Below are positions 11,163 to 24,300 of a stretch of 64,000 nt of DNA, one piece after another (within the stretch, counting starts at the first letter, position 1; every line of letters starts with the position of its first letter). The DNA comes from Pelecanus crispus (Eukaryota; Chordata; Aves; Pelecaniformes; Pelecanidae). The stretch is taken from positions 74,087,721 to 74,151,720 of the forward strand of contig NC_134643.1 in assembly GCF_030463565.1 (NCBI RefSeq). The letters run 5' to 3'. The notes beneath the pieces are model-generated. The model searched no databases. It was given only the letters and a program-made list of their open reading frames with translations, and was not told the origin of the DNA. The translations under genes and the position numbers were made by a program.

Positions 11163-14100
11163 GTACGTCTTTTTTTCCCACCCCTCCTGCCATTTCCCTA
11201 ATATTTTTCAAAGTATATGTATTCTAGGTTTTTTTGCGAGAACCATTTGTAGACTAATACTTGGCAAGACAAAGTTATTTGCAATGTTGAATACAAACTA
11301 ACCAGAAAACAAAAGAAATGCAGGTATTGATTTGCTTGCAAGTAATGTGTTCTCTATCCAAATACAAAGAGAAAGGACTAATTGGCTTATCAAGCACATT
11401 CTCCACAACTGGCAAGATAATAGGCCTTTGAATTACATAAGAGACCCAAGCTGTTACAAAACAGGTACACAGTTAAGGTGTGAGCATCAGTGCAGAGGTG
11501 CAAACAAATCGTGATTCTTAAGTTGTGGCAATAGGCAACTAGAGCTAGATCTCTTAGTGATGCGTAGGAGGGAATGGTCTAACGGTCCAAAGAGTTTATG
11601 GCCTAAGACATAGATAACTGAGGCATGACAAACGGGAAGGGAAAAAATGAGGGTGGAAGAAATATAACAATTACAAAACTTTTTTTTTTTTTTCTTTCTA
11701 TAGAGATAGCCCCACATAGCTTCTCTTCCTGTGTCATAGTAGGTGGTTTCTTTTAGGAATCAAGTTAGAAAGCATGAGTTAGACTTGATTTACATGTTCA
11801 TACCTGTAGTGTTACCTACTTAATGAATGGAAATACAAGTAAGCATATTTGTTTATACAAGTGTTTAAAGAAATTAATAGGATACCAGTGTGAATGCTTC
11901 AGCACTTTACCGGCATTTAAATCAATCCACATTTCTTTGTTCTCAGGAAGTACCTGTTTAAATAAGCTTTCTGCTAAAAGAATGAACTTTGTTTCAGTAG
12001 TAATGTTAAATGCCATAGCCAATATAACTTAAGAAAACTTTAAAATCAAGAAAACTTTAAAATCGAGATGTTTTCAGTCATTTAGCATGAGCTCGGAAAA
12101 TGCTTTTTTTTGTTTTTTTTCATTTACTGTCCCAATCTGTATTGCCAAGCTTTAATCTTAGCAAAATTAGACTTATTCATCACAGACACCTTTCTTGTAT
12201 GAACTATGGCCAGGAAACTATTTATATTCTTAAAAAAAAAAAAAAGTGGGGGCAGAAATTATTTTCATCTTTTTCTCCTTTTGAGAGAGTGGAAAATGCA
12301 CTCTTCACATTCATTACTCACACCTGTGTTGCTGACTTCCTGATGGATGTGGTCTGTCATAATTAGATTTAGCTTGGACTTCTGTACTTTTATTGAAAAG
12401 TTTTATTACAGACCTATTTAAAAAAGATGAGTGGGACTATTCAGTTTTTCTGGAAATACTGATTTGTATTAATGCTTTTCAGTTTCACTGTATAAATACA
12501 CATGCATTTATCATGCATCTTCTTTTTAAATAGGACAAACACTACCCCATCAACTCAGTTTCAGGTCAGTAGTGAAACTGAAACTGCACTGCTGAATTCC
12601 GTCCGGAACCACAGCATGCCCCTCTTGAAAGGGGAAGCAATCTATAACTTCACCAGAAATTTTTTACCAATTGCATTAAGTTGCTTTCAGCTCTTGTCAT
12701 CAGCTCCAATGATCAGATCAGCAAATTATTTTTTTTTTTAAGTATTTATGCTAAATGTGAGATGAGCGAAAGTGAAGCACTTACATAGTGATCTGCTTTG
12801 TAACTTAATGCCCAAGCCTTGACATCCCACAGCGTGGTGTATCCTCATAGGTGATACTGTAGCTGTAACATTTCCATGTTAAGTACGATTCTACAAATAG
12901 GCTTTAATTGCTTATGACAAAACAGTGAATCTGGGATGGCATTTGTAAAACTAATGCTCTGCTTACACATGCCTTGCTATAATGAACTTAAAATACACCC
13001 CTTTTGGCTGTTTAGTATTTGAATTGAGTTGAAAAAACTGAGCGCATCTACATTCCACATTTCTTTGCTGCGCTTGATGCCTCTGTTGGTTGTTTCCTAG
13101 GAGCCCCAAAACAAATTTATGCCATGAGCTGGGCCTAGTATACGTAGATGTATGAAGCATAGTCTGCTTGCCTGCAGTATTTACTGCCCCTTACCTTCTG
13201 GGGCTGCTCTTCCAGTATTCCAGTGTTTTGCGCATTGTTGAAAGATAGGTCTTTTAACGTGCGAGAACTCAGTGTCTCTCAGATGCAAGAAATCCTATGC
13301 GGCAGAGGGGACTTCAGAGCTGCGGGATCAGCCCTGTTCATATGCAACCAAATTTTTCAGGCAGCATCTGGAAAATGTATGGTAGATTTCAGAGAATAAT
13401 GAGGTAATACCTATATTTGGCTTTTACGGTCAATTAGTAAAATGATACTCTTGGCACGATGCCGGGGGAATTTGGCATAGGAAATTGGTGGCACAGGATA
13501 TTGTAGGACTAAGGAAAAACCCATTAACACAAAGCTACTTTCTTTGTCACGGCTCTTGCTTTGCAGAGACAAATCTGGATGCATACCACTAACGTCGTTA
13601 CGTTTTAAGCATTACATTTACACTGAGTAATGGAGGGATAATGAAATTTTATACAGCACCTGGATCCAAAGCTCAGAAACATTTTTACTAACGAACTGTT
13701 AAAAGCTATTTATAAGTCCTTTCAGCAGTCACCAAAATGCAGCAAGCTCTGGGTGGAGCACTTGAACTTCAGAACACCTTACAGCTATGCTGCCATTACA
13801 GCAGAGCAACTCAGTAATGCTGCATCCCTCTTCAAACGGTGCCTGTCATTTGTAAGAGCAACTAGGGTCTTTGCTATTGTTACCAGTTTTATATAAAGAA
13901 CCTTTGGAGATGGCCATGTACAACAGGATAAAACTCTCAGAATAGACAGGCTTTCATACAAAGTGTAAATTCAAAAAAAGCTTGCATGTGCTTCTTGCTG
14001 TCAAAGTATCTTGACAGCAGTATTATTCATCAGGAAAATTGATTTTGGAAACAACTGATTTCTAAAATACTTTATTATGTTCTACACCACTGATAACTAC

Positions 14101-14209
14101 TGCTAGGATGAGGTCAGAAATTCCTTGCTGTGTTTAATCCCAGGAGTTGCTTTATACAATATTCTGTTGTTGCTAAAATAGAGTAACTTAATCTATGTCT
14201 GTCTTTCAG
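11163..14209 (+). other. PLEKHA5: Probable PLEKHA5 3'UTR intron
   Basis: About 3 kb between a good donor just after the stop codon (gtacgt) and a strong acceptor (tgtctgtctttcag at 14209). It includes one exon-like 31-base segment (12534-12564, separate entry), a short direct repeat (two neighbouring copies of AAGAAAACTTTAAAATC near 12031 and 12048), and homopolymer runs near 11680 and 12232. If the donor is not used, this is simply 3'UTR or flank. Confidence 0.5.
12534..12564 (+). other. Exon-like microsegment, possible alternative PLEKHA5 exon
   Basis: Thirty-one bases bounded by a pyrimidine-rich acceptor (cttctttttaaatag) and a consensus donor (TTTCAG|gtcagt). Read after the phase-1 donor at 9876 it gives QTLPHQLSF and leaves phase 2; read after the phase-2 donor at 8888 it gives TNTTPSTQFQ and leaves phase 0. 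Both exits match acceptors in the open frame at 15121 and 15206. No known isoform is recalled that contains it; microexon-like matches can arise by chance. Confidence 0.22.
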
Positions 14210-15090
14210 CGCTAATGGCTTCTGTTGAAACAATTCATGCCAGAGATGTATGGACCTGACCTATGAAAATAAGAGAAGATATTGTACAGTATATTTTAAA
14301 ACTATGAAATTCATAGTTCTGATGCTTTTGGCCACAGAGCATCATTTTATCACTTCCTGGAAAATGTTTATTCCAAGAGAGCTTTAAATGGCCCACATGT
14401 ACACTCAACAACCTTCAGATTGTTCTCCTGATACCAGCTTGCTGCTATGATTTCTGTGCACATAAAATAAAGGCTCTTTCTCGTGTGCAGCCTACAGTCA
14501 GAACCTTATTTGATATTCTCCAGAATTTAATGTTCTTTTAATTATGGATCATATAAGTTTACTTTTTTGCCTCTTTTAGATGCATAACTCGGTTAATTTT
14601 ACATATTGCCACTAAACCTTGTTTTACACTTTTTAAACACTACAATTTATTGGTTTAACATCTTATTTGTAAAATTTTTATATATATATACATATAGATA
14701 TATTTAAAATGTGCCATTTTTATAATTGCTTAGTAAAATATGTCCTGTTTCTGCTGTAATTATTTCTTGGTCAGGTTGCAATGTCAGCAGTTACTGCCAC
14801 ACTTCTGTCAACATATGCATTAACATTAGTGGTTACTTTTTCTTAAATAAAATGGAGTGTAGGTATTTTGAGGTACTGGGCTTTTCCTTCGTTGGGTTAG
14901 GGTGTGTACAGCAATAAGCAGGTTTTCAATCCAGTACTTAGTTTGTGTACAAATGTAATTATGTTCATTGTGTATATATTATACAATGAGCACATACGAT
15001 GTAAGTATAAGAAGCCACTTATTATTGTTCAAATACGAATGTTCATATCCCATTTCTTTTATATCATATTAAATAAATGTTGATGTTCTT
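14210..15090 (+). other. PLEKHA5: Probable terminal 3'UTR exon of PLEKHA5
   Basis: It starts after a strong acceptor (tgtctgtctttcag) and runs through AT-rich, UTR-like sequence with several TTTTTATA and TGTATATAT elements. Three AATAAA hexamers occur at 14466, 14846 and 15072. There is no long ORF. The 3' end is placed shortly after the last hexamer and is approximate; use of an earlier signal would shorten it. It could alternatively be continuous 3'UTR from the stop codon without splicing. Confidence 0.5.
14466..15077 (+). promoter_or_regulatory. PLEKHA5: Three AATAAA polyadenylation signals
   Basis: Canonical hexamers lie at 14466-14471, 14846-14851 and 15072-15077, all on the sense strand of PLEKHA5 and after its stop. 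GT-rich sequence follows each (for example TTGATGTTC after the last). Which sites are used cannot be told from sequence. A further AATAAA near 17131 could serve a longer form. Confidence 0.55.
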
Positions 15091-15120
15091 AAGGACTTGT
15101 ATGGTTAGTATTTCTTCCAG

Positions 15121-15367
15121 CAAACGGATGTCACACTGTGTTCCACCTTTTGCTGTGGGGAATGCAACAATTCTTATCTCATTGGCGACATCACCTGTCA
15201 ACCAGAGTAGCAGTGACAGACTCTTAAGAGATTCCAGTCTTCCTCTACGGGAAAGAATAAGGCTGCAACACAGAACAAAAAGACAACCTGAGACCGAGAC
15301 ACAAGAAATACAAGTTCAGCTCCTGACTCTCCCAGACTTGTATCCTGATGGTGGAATAATCACTTAG
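15121..15367 (+). CDS. Possible alternative terminal coding exon, unrecognised
   Basis: An open frame of 82 codons follows a pyrimidine-rich acceptor (gtatttcttccag at 15120) and ends at TAG 15365-15367. The second half has coding-like composition: SSSDRLLRDSSLPLRERIRL, then a Lys/Arg/Gln/Glu-rich run and TLPDLYPDGGIIT. A second acceptor within it (gtcaaccag, next base 15206) is in phase 0. It lies beyond the last PLEKHA5 polyadenylation signal described, so it would need a longer transcript. I do not recognise the sequence. Alternatives are chance ORF or an eroded retrocopy. Confidence 0.22.
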
Positions 15368-18300
15368 TCATTCTGTGCCTCCACTCCCTGCCTGTTTACT
15401 TGAGAGGTAATAGCCTGTCTTACTGGGGTGTGGTGAGTAGTAATTCAGTATTTGCAAATGTTGAATGCCACGTTCAGTGGGGTTCGGGAGAGAAGTATGA
15501 TGATTCCTTGAGGCTTTGACATCTGCAAAGCATCATCCAGAAACTGAAAGAAAACCTGAAATAATTTGTCAAGTGTCATCATACTACAGATGTTACTAGC
15601 TTCCCTTTTCCATCTCACACAGCTGTCTGAATTTGCCTGAGACAAAAGAGGTTTAGAAAAGAATGATGAAAAATGAAAAGATTTAAGGGAAGGGTTTTGA
15701 ATCTAGGATTTAAAGTTAAGAAATCTTTTAAAGGTTCAGGCAACTGCTGCATGCTTCAGTGCACGTGACGTGTGCCATAAATGGTGAAGCAAGTTTCATA
15801 AGATGACGACTGCCAGCTCCTGTTGTGCTTTTTTATCATACAAATCATATCCTGTTCAAGTTAATGTTGCTGTACTAGAGACTGTATAATTAATTGTGCT
15901 TTTCCATAGAGGAGTGCCTGAGATTGACACACAGTTTGAAATGAACTCTTTGGCATTGCCCCCCTAAGTAGGAGTTTGTGTTCGTTGTACTCTTCTGCCA
16001 TTCCCATCTCTGCTGCCAGTTCTTCCTGGGGCTCTTTGCCACGAAGACAGAGAGTACGCTGTCTGTCTGCCTGTCGTTTTGCCGTTTTCTTTGAAAAGTG
16101 AAGAAACGGGAGGCAGAATTTAGCAGCAGAGCTCAGAGGGTCATAGTGAAAGAGATGGCTGAAGGAAAGAAGATGAATCATGATGCAGGCAGACAGCATC
16201 CAGCTGAAAGTTTGACCAAATAGCTTTTTTGGAACAGTAGCCCCAAATTAGCGCATCCTTCCATCCAAAACACAGAGCGAACAAGAGGAACATGATTTTT
16301 ATCGCTCAGCCAGCTGAGGTTTAAGTTCAGTGGCATCAGTGGAACACATGGGGCAAAGCAAATATGACACACCCTGTTCTCTCCCTAACCCTTCTAGAGT
16401 GAGCTGTTCAGCTGTCAAGCTTTGCAATCTCTTTCTGTCCTTGCTGCCAAGAAAAGAATTGCAACCAATAAAGGAAAGAATGACTAAGTGGTTTTTGGAC
16501 ATTTATAGATCTTGTCTGTGTTTAAAGCAGTTGTCAGTTTGGTATATCTGCAAAGTACGTGCGGTTTATACTGAAGCTGGGGGAGGGTGGGAGGATTACC
16601 AAGGTTTTGCTGGTGTAACTGTTGGCAAAGACAGCAAATGTAAATGATGCAGGAATGTATTAATGCTCATAGACTGTAATTTCGCTTTCTGTGGGCACTT
16701 GCAGCAAAGACTTGCAGTTTCATTGGGTGCTCTATTTTTTTTTGTGTCTTATGGAAAAAACGTACAGCTTTGTGTTATCACAGAGCATCTGCTGTCTCTT
16801 ACCTCGTCAGAATAACTCATCCCAGTGATCGTACTCCTGAGATATACAAATATCAGAATACTGATATTGTCAGCCTTCAAACATCTATTTTAAGTTTGTA
16901 TCTAGGATATTTTTATATTTCTGACTGATTGCTTTATTGGCTATTGCACTGACACTTGTATATATGGAACATGTGCTTTTTTTTTAAAAGCCAGAGTCCT
17001 TAGGAATAATGCAACACATTCTCTACAGATGTTCATGCTTTTCAGAACCAATTACATCTATTTTTGTCTTTTGTTCACCATTTGCATTGTTCCAAGACTA
17101 CTAGAGAATGTGATTCTTTTAAGTCCCTTAATAAAGTGACATTACTCAAAAAGTTATAGTTGGTGTCTTGGCAGTTTTTGTGTGTCGTGGACTGGCTCAC
17201 AGAGAAAGACCTCACCAGGCAGTTGAAACCCAAACCTTGTTTATATTATTACTGAGGGGGAAAAAGTAGTCTTCACTTAATATTTCCTCATAAATATGTC
17301 TGTCACAAAATGAATCCAGTAAGGTTCTATTTTCAGGAAATCAGAAAAATTTTAAGCAGTTCATTTCTGTCTAGATGGCTTTAATTGGACAGTCTAGGAA
17401 AGAATTATTACCCACCCTAGTGGATGCACTAGATGTAGTAACCAGGAGTACATACATGAAAAATGTTAATGGATTACACTGTTAGTAATAGATCTACTAA
17501 ATTCTCTACTACTTGGACTGGTGGCATAAGTGTTATCCTGGCTGAGTAAAGCAGCAGAGTGGAAGATCTTTAACCAGTGGTGGTGCTGGATAATTCTTAC
17601 TCCAAACTTTTTATTATATTGTAACAATAAGGTGGGGTTTTTTTTTCCTTTCTAACAAAAGAAACCATAAATAGTACTCATTCAGATCTCAGAAGTGGGT
17701 CATCATGTCTTTTCTGCACAATACTTTTTTTATCCCTGTGATCCTGGATTTTGCTGTACTTACTTTCTTAAGTTATTCTAGGCTAGTTTAATCTTATTTC
17801 AGTTTGAATCCTCAGTTAAAATGTTATTTTCCATCCTTTGGAAAGTTGACATTTAAATGGCCAATGAACAAATTGCCTATACCTGGCATTAATAATATAT
17901 CTGAAACAACTTAATTTAACTTTTTTAAGGATGCATGTGAAGATAACAAAGCAACATCTGGCCTTCATTTCTTCTAAAGAACATTATATATACTTGCTGT
18001 TATATCCTTGGAGCTGTTTAGCTTGTCCATATGGGAACACTGAAGAAGCTGCTACAAAATAAAATGGAATATACTGGTGGCTGAAAGCAGACGTCTGGCC
18101 CAAAATGAAGGCTAAAAACAGCTGCTTTCTGAACTTGACACGCACAACTTGTTACCCAGCTGTTCCAGATGTGTCAGTATTCAAATATTACTTGTGGAAT
18201 GAAGTTTTTGGTATTTCTTTGGTGATGTTTCTTCATTCTGTCATATGCCAAAGAAAATGTTTTTAAGGTGTGTCTAAATGTTATCTAGCTGCTGTTGTGA

Positions 18301-21300
18301 AACTGCAAGCAACTCTTAATTGGTAGCTATGGGTAAGTAAGATCACCACAGTGGTTCCTAATTGGCTCCTGTGGCAGTCTTGCTATGGATGTGTTTAAGA
18401 ACACTTACTTAGGCTGGGTTAGGTTGTGTTTGGAATAAAAGAAAAAGCTGTAAGCAAATGGTGCTGTTTCCAGTGGACTGCTGTCGAGTACAGCAGGACA
18501 AAACCAGATGTGATCTCATTAACTTCTTTATTGCTGAAACCAACCCTAAAATAAGGAATTAATTTTTTGTCAAATTCTATCCAGATCCCTGTTCTATGGA
18601 ACAGGAATACTTCAAAGAATTTCAGACTAAAAATGGAAACACCCTCTTCCTCTTTTGAAGGTGAAATGAGTACTGTTTAAAAAAAAAAAAAAGGCAGACC
18701 CCGCAGGTTTAACTTGATACATAGAAGAAGCAAGATTTACTTACGGCCTAGAGATTTGGTCAATGAAAACTTTCAGAAAAATACCTGATCCTCATCTGTT
18801 GTCATCTGGTAGTTTTCCTGAATCACAGCTGAAGTGACTGGCACTGTCCAGGACTCCCTTCTGCAACTTGAAATCCACTCCAGCCCAATGTGCAAAATAG
18901 TCTGCGTTCCTTGTATGGAGAAAAAAAAAATGCCTTATCCATACAACAGCTATCTGTCCTTACATAAGCAGTTGAATCCAGGCCACCACCTTCTTGCTTG
19001 AAATTGCTAAAAACTGCAGGTGCTTAGCATCTTGAACGATCAAGCTCAAAGCATATCATGTGAGGCACCCAACATTTCCAAGTACCTTGCATATGAATCT
19101 CCCTTATTTTCAGCAGTAGATTCTATTTGGAAGAAAAAAGGTTTGTCTGTTTGGTTTTTTAAAGTACTAGTCACATTGCTAGAAATCAAGCAATTAGTAG
19201 ATACAAACATATATAAGTATTTAAGAAAAATGTCATTAATTGACAAGAGTACATTTCAAAGCGATTGAAAAAAAGCTGCAAAATTGAGCAACTCTCAACC
19301 GATAAAAACCACCTCGTCACAATATTAATTTCTGCTGAGTCTTGACACTGATTACATGTGTAGTCAACTGCTCTGTATTGTGCAACTTCCTTCTTGGTAA
19401 AATCCCAAGTCAGCAAGAATGTGGAGGCTGTTCAGATGTTTTAGCTTTAAAGATGAATGATTTTTTTTTTTTCTTTTTAAAATTTTCATACTCATCCACC
19501 AGTCTTGGAACAGCCGTTAGTGGCTATTGCATTTACTCTTTTTAGACACTGAAGTGGTCATATTTAGACAGAGAGAAAAAAGAACTGAACTTTTTGATTA
19601 ATGTTTTCTGATGTATGTGACGGCTGCTATTTTGTGTTTGATTTCTGGCTGCCTGGAGACTGTCTCGGAGAGTTTACATATGCAAGGGCTGGTACTGCAC
19701 GGAAGCCAACTTGTGTATGAGTAAGGACAAGCTGAGGGTGTCATTTCATGAGCTAGGAGATTGCCTGGAAACCTGGGATTGTTTGCTCTAAAGCACCTTT
19801 GAATAACATTTCTGGCTGTTTTCTTAGCCTATGCCAACATACCTACAATATTTCGTAACTACTGTTTCTAGCATATTGTGCCTACAATAATAAATATTTT
19901 TAATAAAGACAAAGTGCCTGGATAACGTGTGAGATCCTGATCGCTATTTACAAAGTAGCAGTTACTAGTTAAAGAACCAGCCTCTCAACCATTTAGGAGA
20001 TTGTGTTAGGGAAGAGGAATTGGTTAATACTCAAATGAACTGCAACATTGGGAAAACCATACTTGTTTATATAATCCGATTCTTTGGAATATGGGGGGAT
20101 AACTACTCTGAACTCACAGCATTTTATTTTAAAACTTTTATTTCATGATCTTAAAGCTATTCCATTCTGTGTGATCAGCTAAATATAACTCAGCTAAGCT
20201 CCTCTTCATTTCCATTATCCAGAATTTAGGACAAGGAAGAACAGAGGTCATGACATTTTGATCATTTTTGCCTCATTAAAATCTTGTGGACCCCAAGGAG
20301 CACAGTTAGGTCATGTTTGTAAAAGGTAGGAGTCTAAAGCCTTGCTTTGAGCCATGCCTATTTCAGAGAAGTGCTCTGCATGAATTACCATACATCTTTC
20401 CCTCTCTGTCTGGTTCCAGGCTAGAGCACTTCAGTTATTTCACCTTTGAACAGAATCTGTAACTTTTACAACATTTCAGGCAATTAATCATAGGCAGTCT
20501 GTGAAGTCTAAGATCTCTTTACAGCTGATGGCTCTAAACTGTTAGGAGGATGACTGTATACAGGAGTGAATCCCAGTTAAAGCCTAAGCATCCTGGACTT
20601 TCTAGGCAAATCCCAAACCCTCGGATGCTGTAACTGCATCTAGGTCTGAATGCAGCAAACCGGCTTTCTATTCAGTTGATCAGATGGCCGCCTCCAACAA
20701 TTGCTGAGGGGCTGCTGATTTTAAGGATGCCCAGCAAGCTGGATTTGTGTTTTGAAAAGTGCCGCTGGCAATCAATATTACTGCAATAGGAGGCTTCTCC
20801 TGCCACAGCCCTCCCTTTTTCCTGCACCTGTCACTAGGCACAGACTCACTGGCTTGTGCTGTAAAAACAGTGTTATTACCTGTTGGCCTCGATGCAAAAG
20901 CAGCCAATCTAGGCTTCCTTCCAATATCTGCACTGGGAAGATAAGTTGCGTTAACAGGGGAAGCAGAAGATGAAGGGCACGTACGTTATCCGTCCAAGTT
21001 CAAGTACTCACCCAGAAGGACCCCGAAAGAACAAAGTTAGCCTCGCTGCAGCTGCTGCTGCTGCTTTCCCACTTTAGCTTTCCTCCTTTTTCCTCTCTGC
21101 CTGTGCTTTTGTCCTCATGGCGTGGTTGCCATTGTATAGTAGTTTTAAGGGATGAAAGCAAATGATTGCTGATGGGTGACATGATAGTGCTTTAAATGGG
21201 AATGCAGATTGGTTCCAATACCAAGTAATATAGTAACGCGGACAAAGCAAGTGGCGGCAGCACAATAGGCTTAGAATGATCGCTATAACCATAAGTGACT

Positions 21301-24300
21301 GACAAAAGAAACTGTGATATACAAACACCAATATGCGGTTAAAAAAAACCCTGATGTGAAAATGTCCAGAACTGTCAAAGATCCTGTGGTCTGGGAAACT
21401 GTGTAACTTGCAAGCTGTCCAGATGCAGCACAGACTGCAGCTGACCTGTCATCTTAGTAATATTTAGTATCCCATTCTCTTCTGACTTTCTGAGAATCTG
21501 GGTGCTGAGCACGCGCAGGAAATTGGGGATTACAAACTTGTCTGAACTTTTCACTGCCAGACATTAACATGCGGATGCAGCAGCCTGTATGTAAATGATG
21601 TTATCTGAGCTGTTTTATGCATGCGTTTCCAGGATAAGAAAGGAGATTATTTCATTGTGTGAACTAATTACCTGTGAAGAAAAAATTAGAGCCTTTTTAA
21701 TGTTAATGCTAAGCTGTATTTTTATTAACCTTGATACTTAGTGATCCAGTGTTGTATGTTTATTGTGTATTTTCAAATATTAAGGACTTGATCCTTTAAC
21801 CTAAATGAAAGAAGTTCTTGATGTGATTTTGCATAAACAGGTTTCTTCACGAGGTTGTAGCCGCATCTCAGAGCCTTCCTTTGCCCATAGTGGGGTTGCT
21901 TCACCAACCACAAAAGCAAAGTGACTTCTAAGTGTCATGGTATTGCTGCTTAATTGTGCACAGCAACGATTAAAGATAAAAAGCGGACAATCATATTAAA
22001 CTGAAACTGCAGGGCAAATTACTGCAAAACAGAGGAAAGTATGTTCTTGGCCTAATCTGGAGTTGCATACAACCAGGGCAGCAGAGTTCACGTTCAGACA
22101 GCAGCCCGGAGCCCAGATGGGAAAAGCCCTTTTGGCTTCAGGTGGAAAGCTTGCATGATTAAAAGTTAAACATGCTCATACTGCAAACATTATGATACGA
22201 GAGAGAATTTGTGCAAGAGTCTGATCTCTTGTGGTTACTATGTCTCGGTCGAAATTCAGCATGTTGCTTATTAATACTATAATTAGATAAGGGAGGAGGG
22301 GAGTAACTCTCAAATAGTTCATGTTGTAATATTTGGATAGCTTTTAAACCAGCATTTATTTTATCATACATTGTTGAGGATGATACAAACTGGGCTGTTG
22401 AGGTTTGCATGTATATTTTACTATAGAGTATAAGCTGATGATAAGACGTTGCGTGGAATGGAAATGAATATACATGTAATAAGCCAAAGGAAGTTACCAC
22501 AGTACAGTGCAGGTGGTGGACTATCACCTAGTGCAATACAAGATAGTCCCAAAACCTGACTGTATTAGTACGAAAAAGACCTCCAGAATGCGTGCTAGTA
22601 TAACAAAACTGAAAGACAAGTGGTTCACAGCCATTGGTCCAGCACTTAATTTATGTGAAAATAATCAAGGGTGGTGGGGGGAAATGGTTTTTTTTTTCTG
22701 TAAAGTCCCATTTTAAACTGGCTGCTTTGCTGCCTCTTTACATGGAACTTGTGGCTGTGAAACTGGGAAGTGAACGCGGCTGAGGAACTTTTGTGTAAGA
22801 TCAGTTCCTCAAAGTAGCAGGGAGCACAGAAACCATGGCCTGAAGTGGTACCAAAGGATTTTCCTTGGAAGAAACAAGGCAGAAGTAGGTCATCACTCTC
22901 TACGGAGCTGATATCTTAACACTCTTCAGTGCCTGAGTTACACTTCTATAATACGTGCCTCTTTGTTGTATCTCTCATGCACTAGCACAACTTAAATCAA
23001 ATAGTTTTCTCAACTTAGAGTGCGCAGTTTTATGTGAAGACATGTAGGCGTGAATTCTTGTAAGATGCACCACATTTAAAATTATATCTTTTCCACCTCG
23101 CTCTAAAGTGTTATAATAAAAACATTTCCTATATTTTCCAGGCTTTAAATAGCTGAATCCGCTTTTCACCAAGATGAAGCAAATACTTAGCATTGCCAAA
23201 CCCAGCTAGAAATTCAACCGTAAAGATGATGGTTCCGATAAATTGTCTGGTTAAATGTAATATAATGCCAAACTGCTGCCATTTGTCCTGATAGTAGGCC
23301 TCTATAGCAACAGCTTGCTAAGAACCGATAGTGCCGCATTTTCCTCCTATATTTTAAGTAGTATAGTAGGTTGTTTGGGGGCTCTGAACTGCCTAGGAAA
23401 AGTACTGGACAATATTTGTTTCTTGAATACAGTTTAAATGTGTCACCAGGTAAAAATCATTAAGCACATAATAAATGTTCATCTTCACTGAAAAAAAGTT
23501 TTAAAAGACTGAATAGAACGAAAAGCATTATGTGATTAAAAACTAGGCCCATCTCTATTGAGAACACTCCATGTGTATGTATAACAACAGCTTTCACTGG
23601 AAGGCTTCAAAGACAGACAACTATACCTCAGAGCAATCCTGGGAAAGAGACTATTATGCACATCCTAACCATGGTTAAATTGCTGCATAACAAAATGACA
23701 GAATGGTTTGCCCGCTCCTATACAGTCAATTGCTTTGGAGAGCCTGTGAGCAACTGAGCTGGGAGTAGACTTCAGGAGAGGGGAATCACTGCTTTGCCTA
23801 TTAGAAGACATGCAGCGCATCTGTAGGGCATGTCATTGGGGCATTAAGCTAATTTAGGATTTAGGTCTCCCAGTTCTGCAATATATTCCAGGCTTCCTGA
23901 GAGAGGGACCTTCTGAACTATTTAAATTCTGAATTATGGAAGGGTCACGGTGCAACTTAGACTCTCCTGTGTGATATGTGCTGAGTCCCCACCTCCTAGC
24001 AGCCTTCATAGGCCAACAATATCAGGATTTGCTGTGAGTTTCTCAAAACTTCTTAGTGCCCCAGCTCTCAGGCTGAGTTTGACATTCTGGCCCCACTGAG
24101 GGCAATGGGAATTTTGCAATCAATACCAGAGAGGCCACAGTTTCAGACAAGGCTCGCAGAGTTCATCTGAGAGCACACATCTCTGATCATTTAATTTGCA
24201 ATAAAGGTGGCTGTTGCAAGATTGGGTGTAAAGCACTCGATCTCAGTTTCCGTTCCATTAGTGATAATCAGCAGGAGCATAATGCAAGTTTCCAAATGTT

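Larger units (their letters stand above)
1..15090 (+). other. PLEKHA5: PLEKHA5 gene, 3' portion (gene-level span)
   Basis: Six consecutive coding exons on the + strand join without frame breaks and give about 283 codons matching the C-terminal third of PLEKHA5 (PEPP2). The family is built of N-terminal WW domains, a phosphoinositide-binding PH domain, then coiled-coil and low-complexity regions; it acts as an adaptor at membranes and the cytoskeleton and, as known for the family, binds PDZD11 through the WW domains. Only the part after the PH domain is here; the promoter, WW and PH exons lie upstream of position 1. The spliced segment holds a conserved TPESSTIASYVTLRK block, a basic amphipathic helix (MTVEEQMERIKRHQQACL), a poorly conserved acidic/Lys-rich stretch and the conserved end GSHFMCV. 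The 3' boundary is set from the last AATAAA (15072) and is approximate. Confidence 0.9.
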
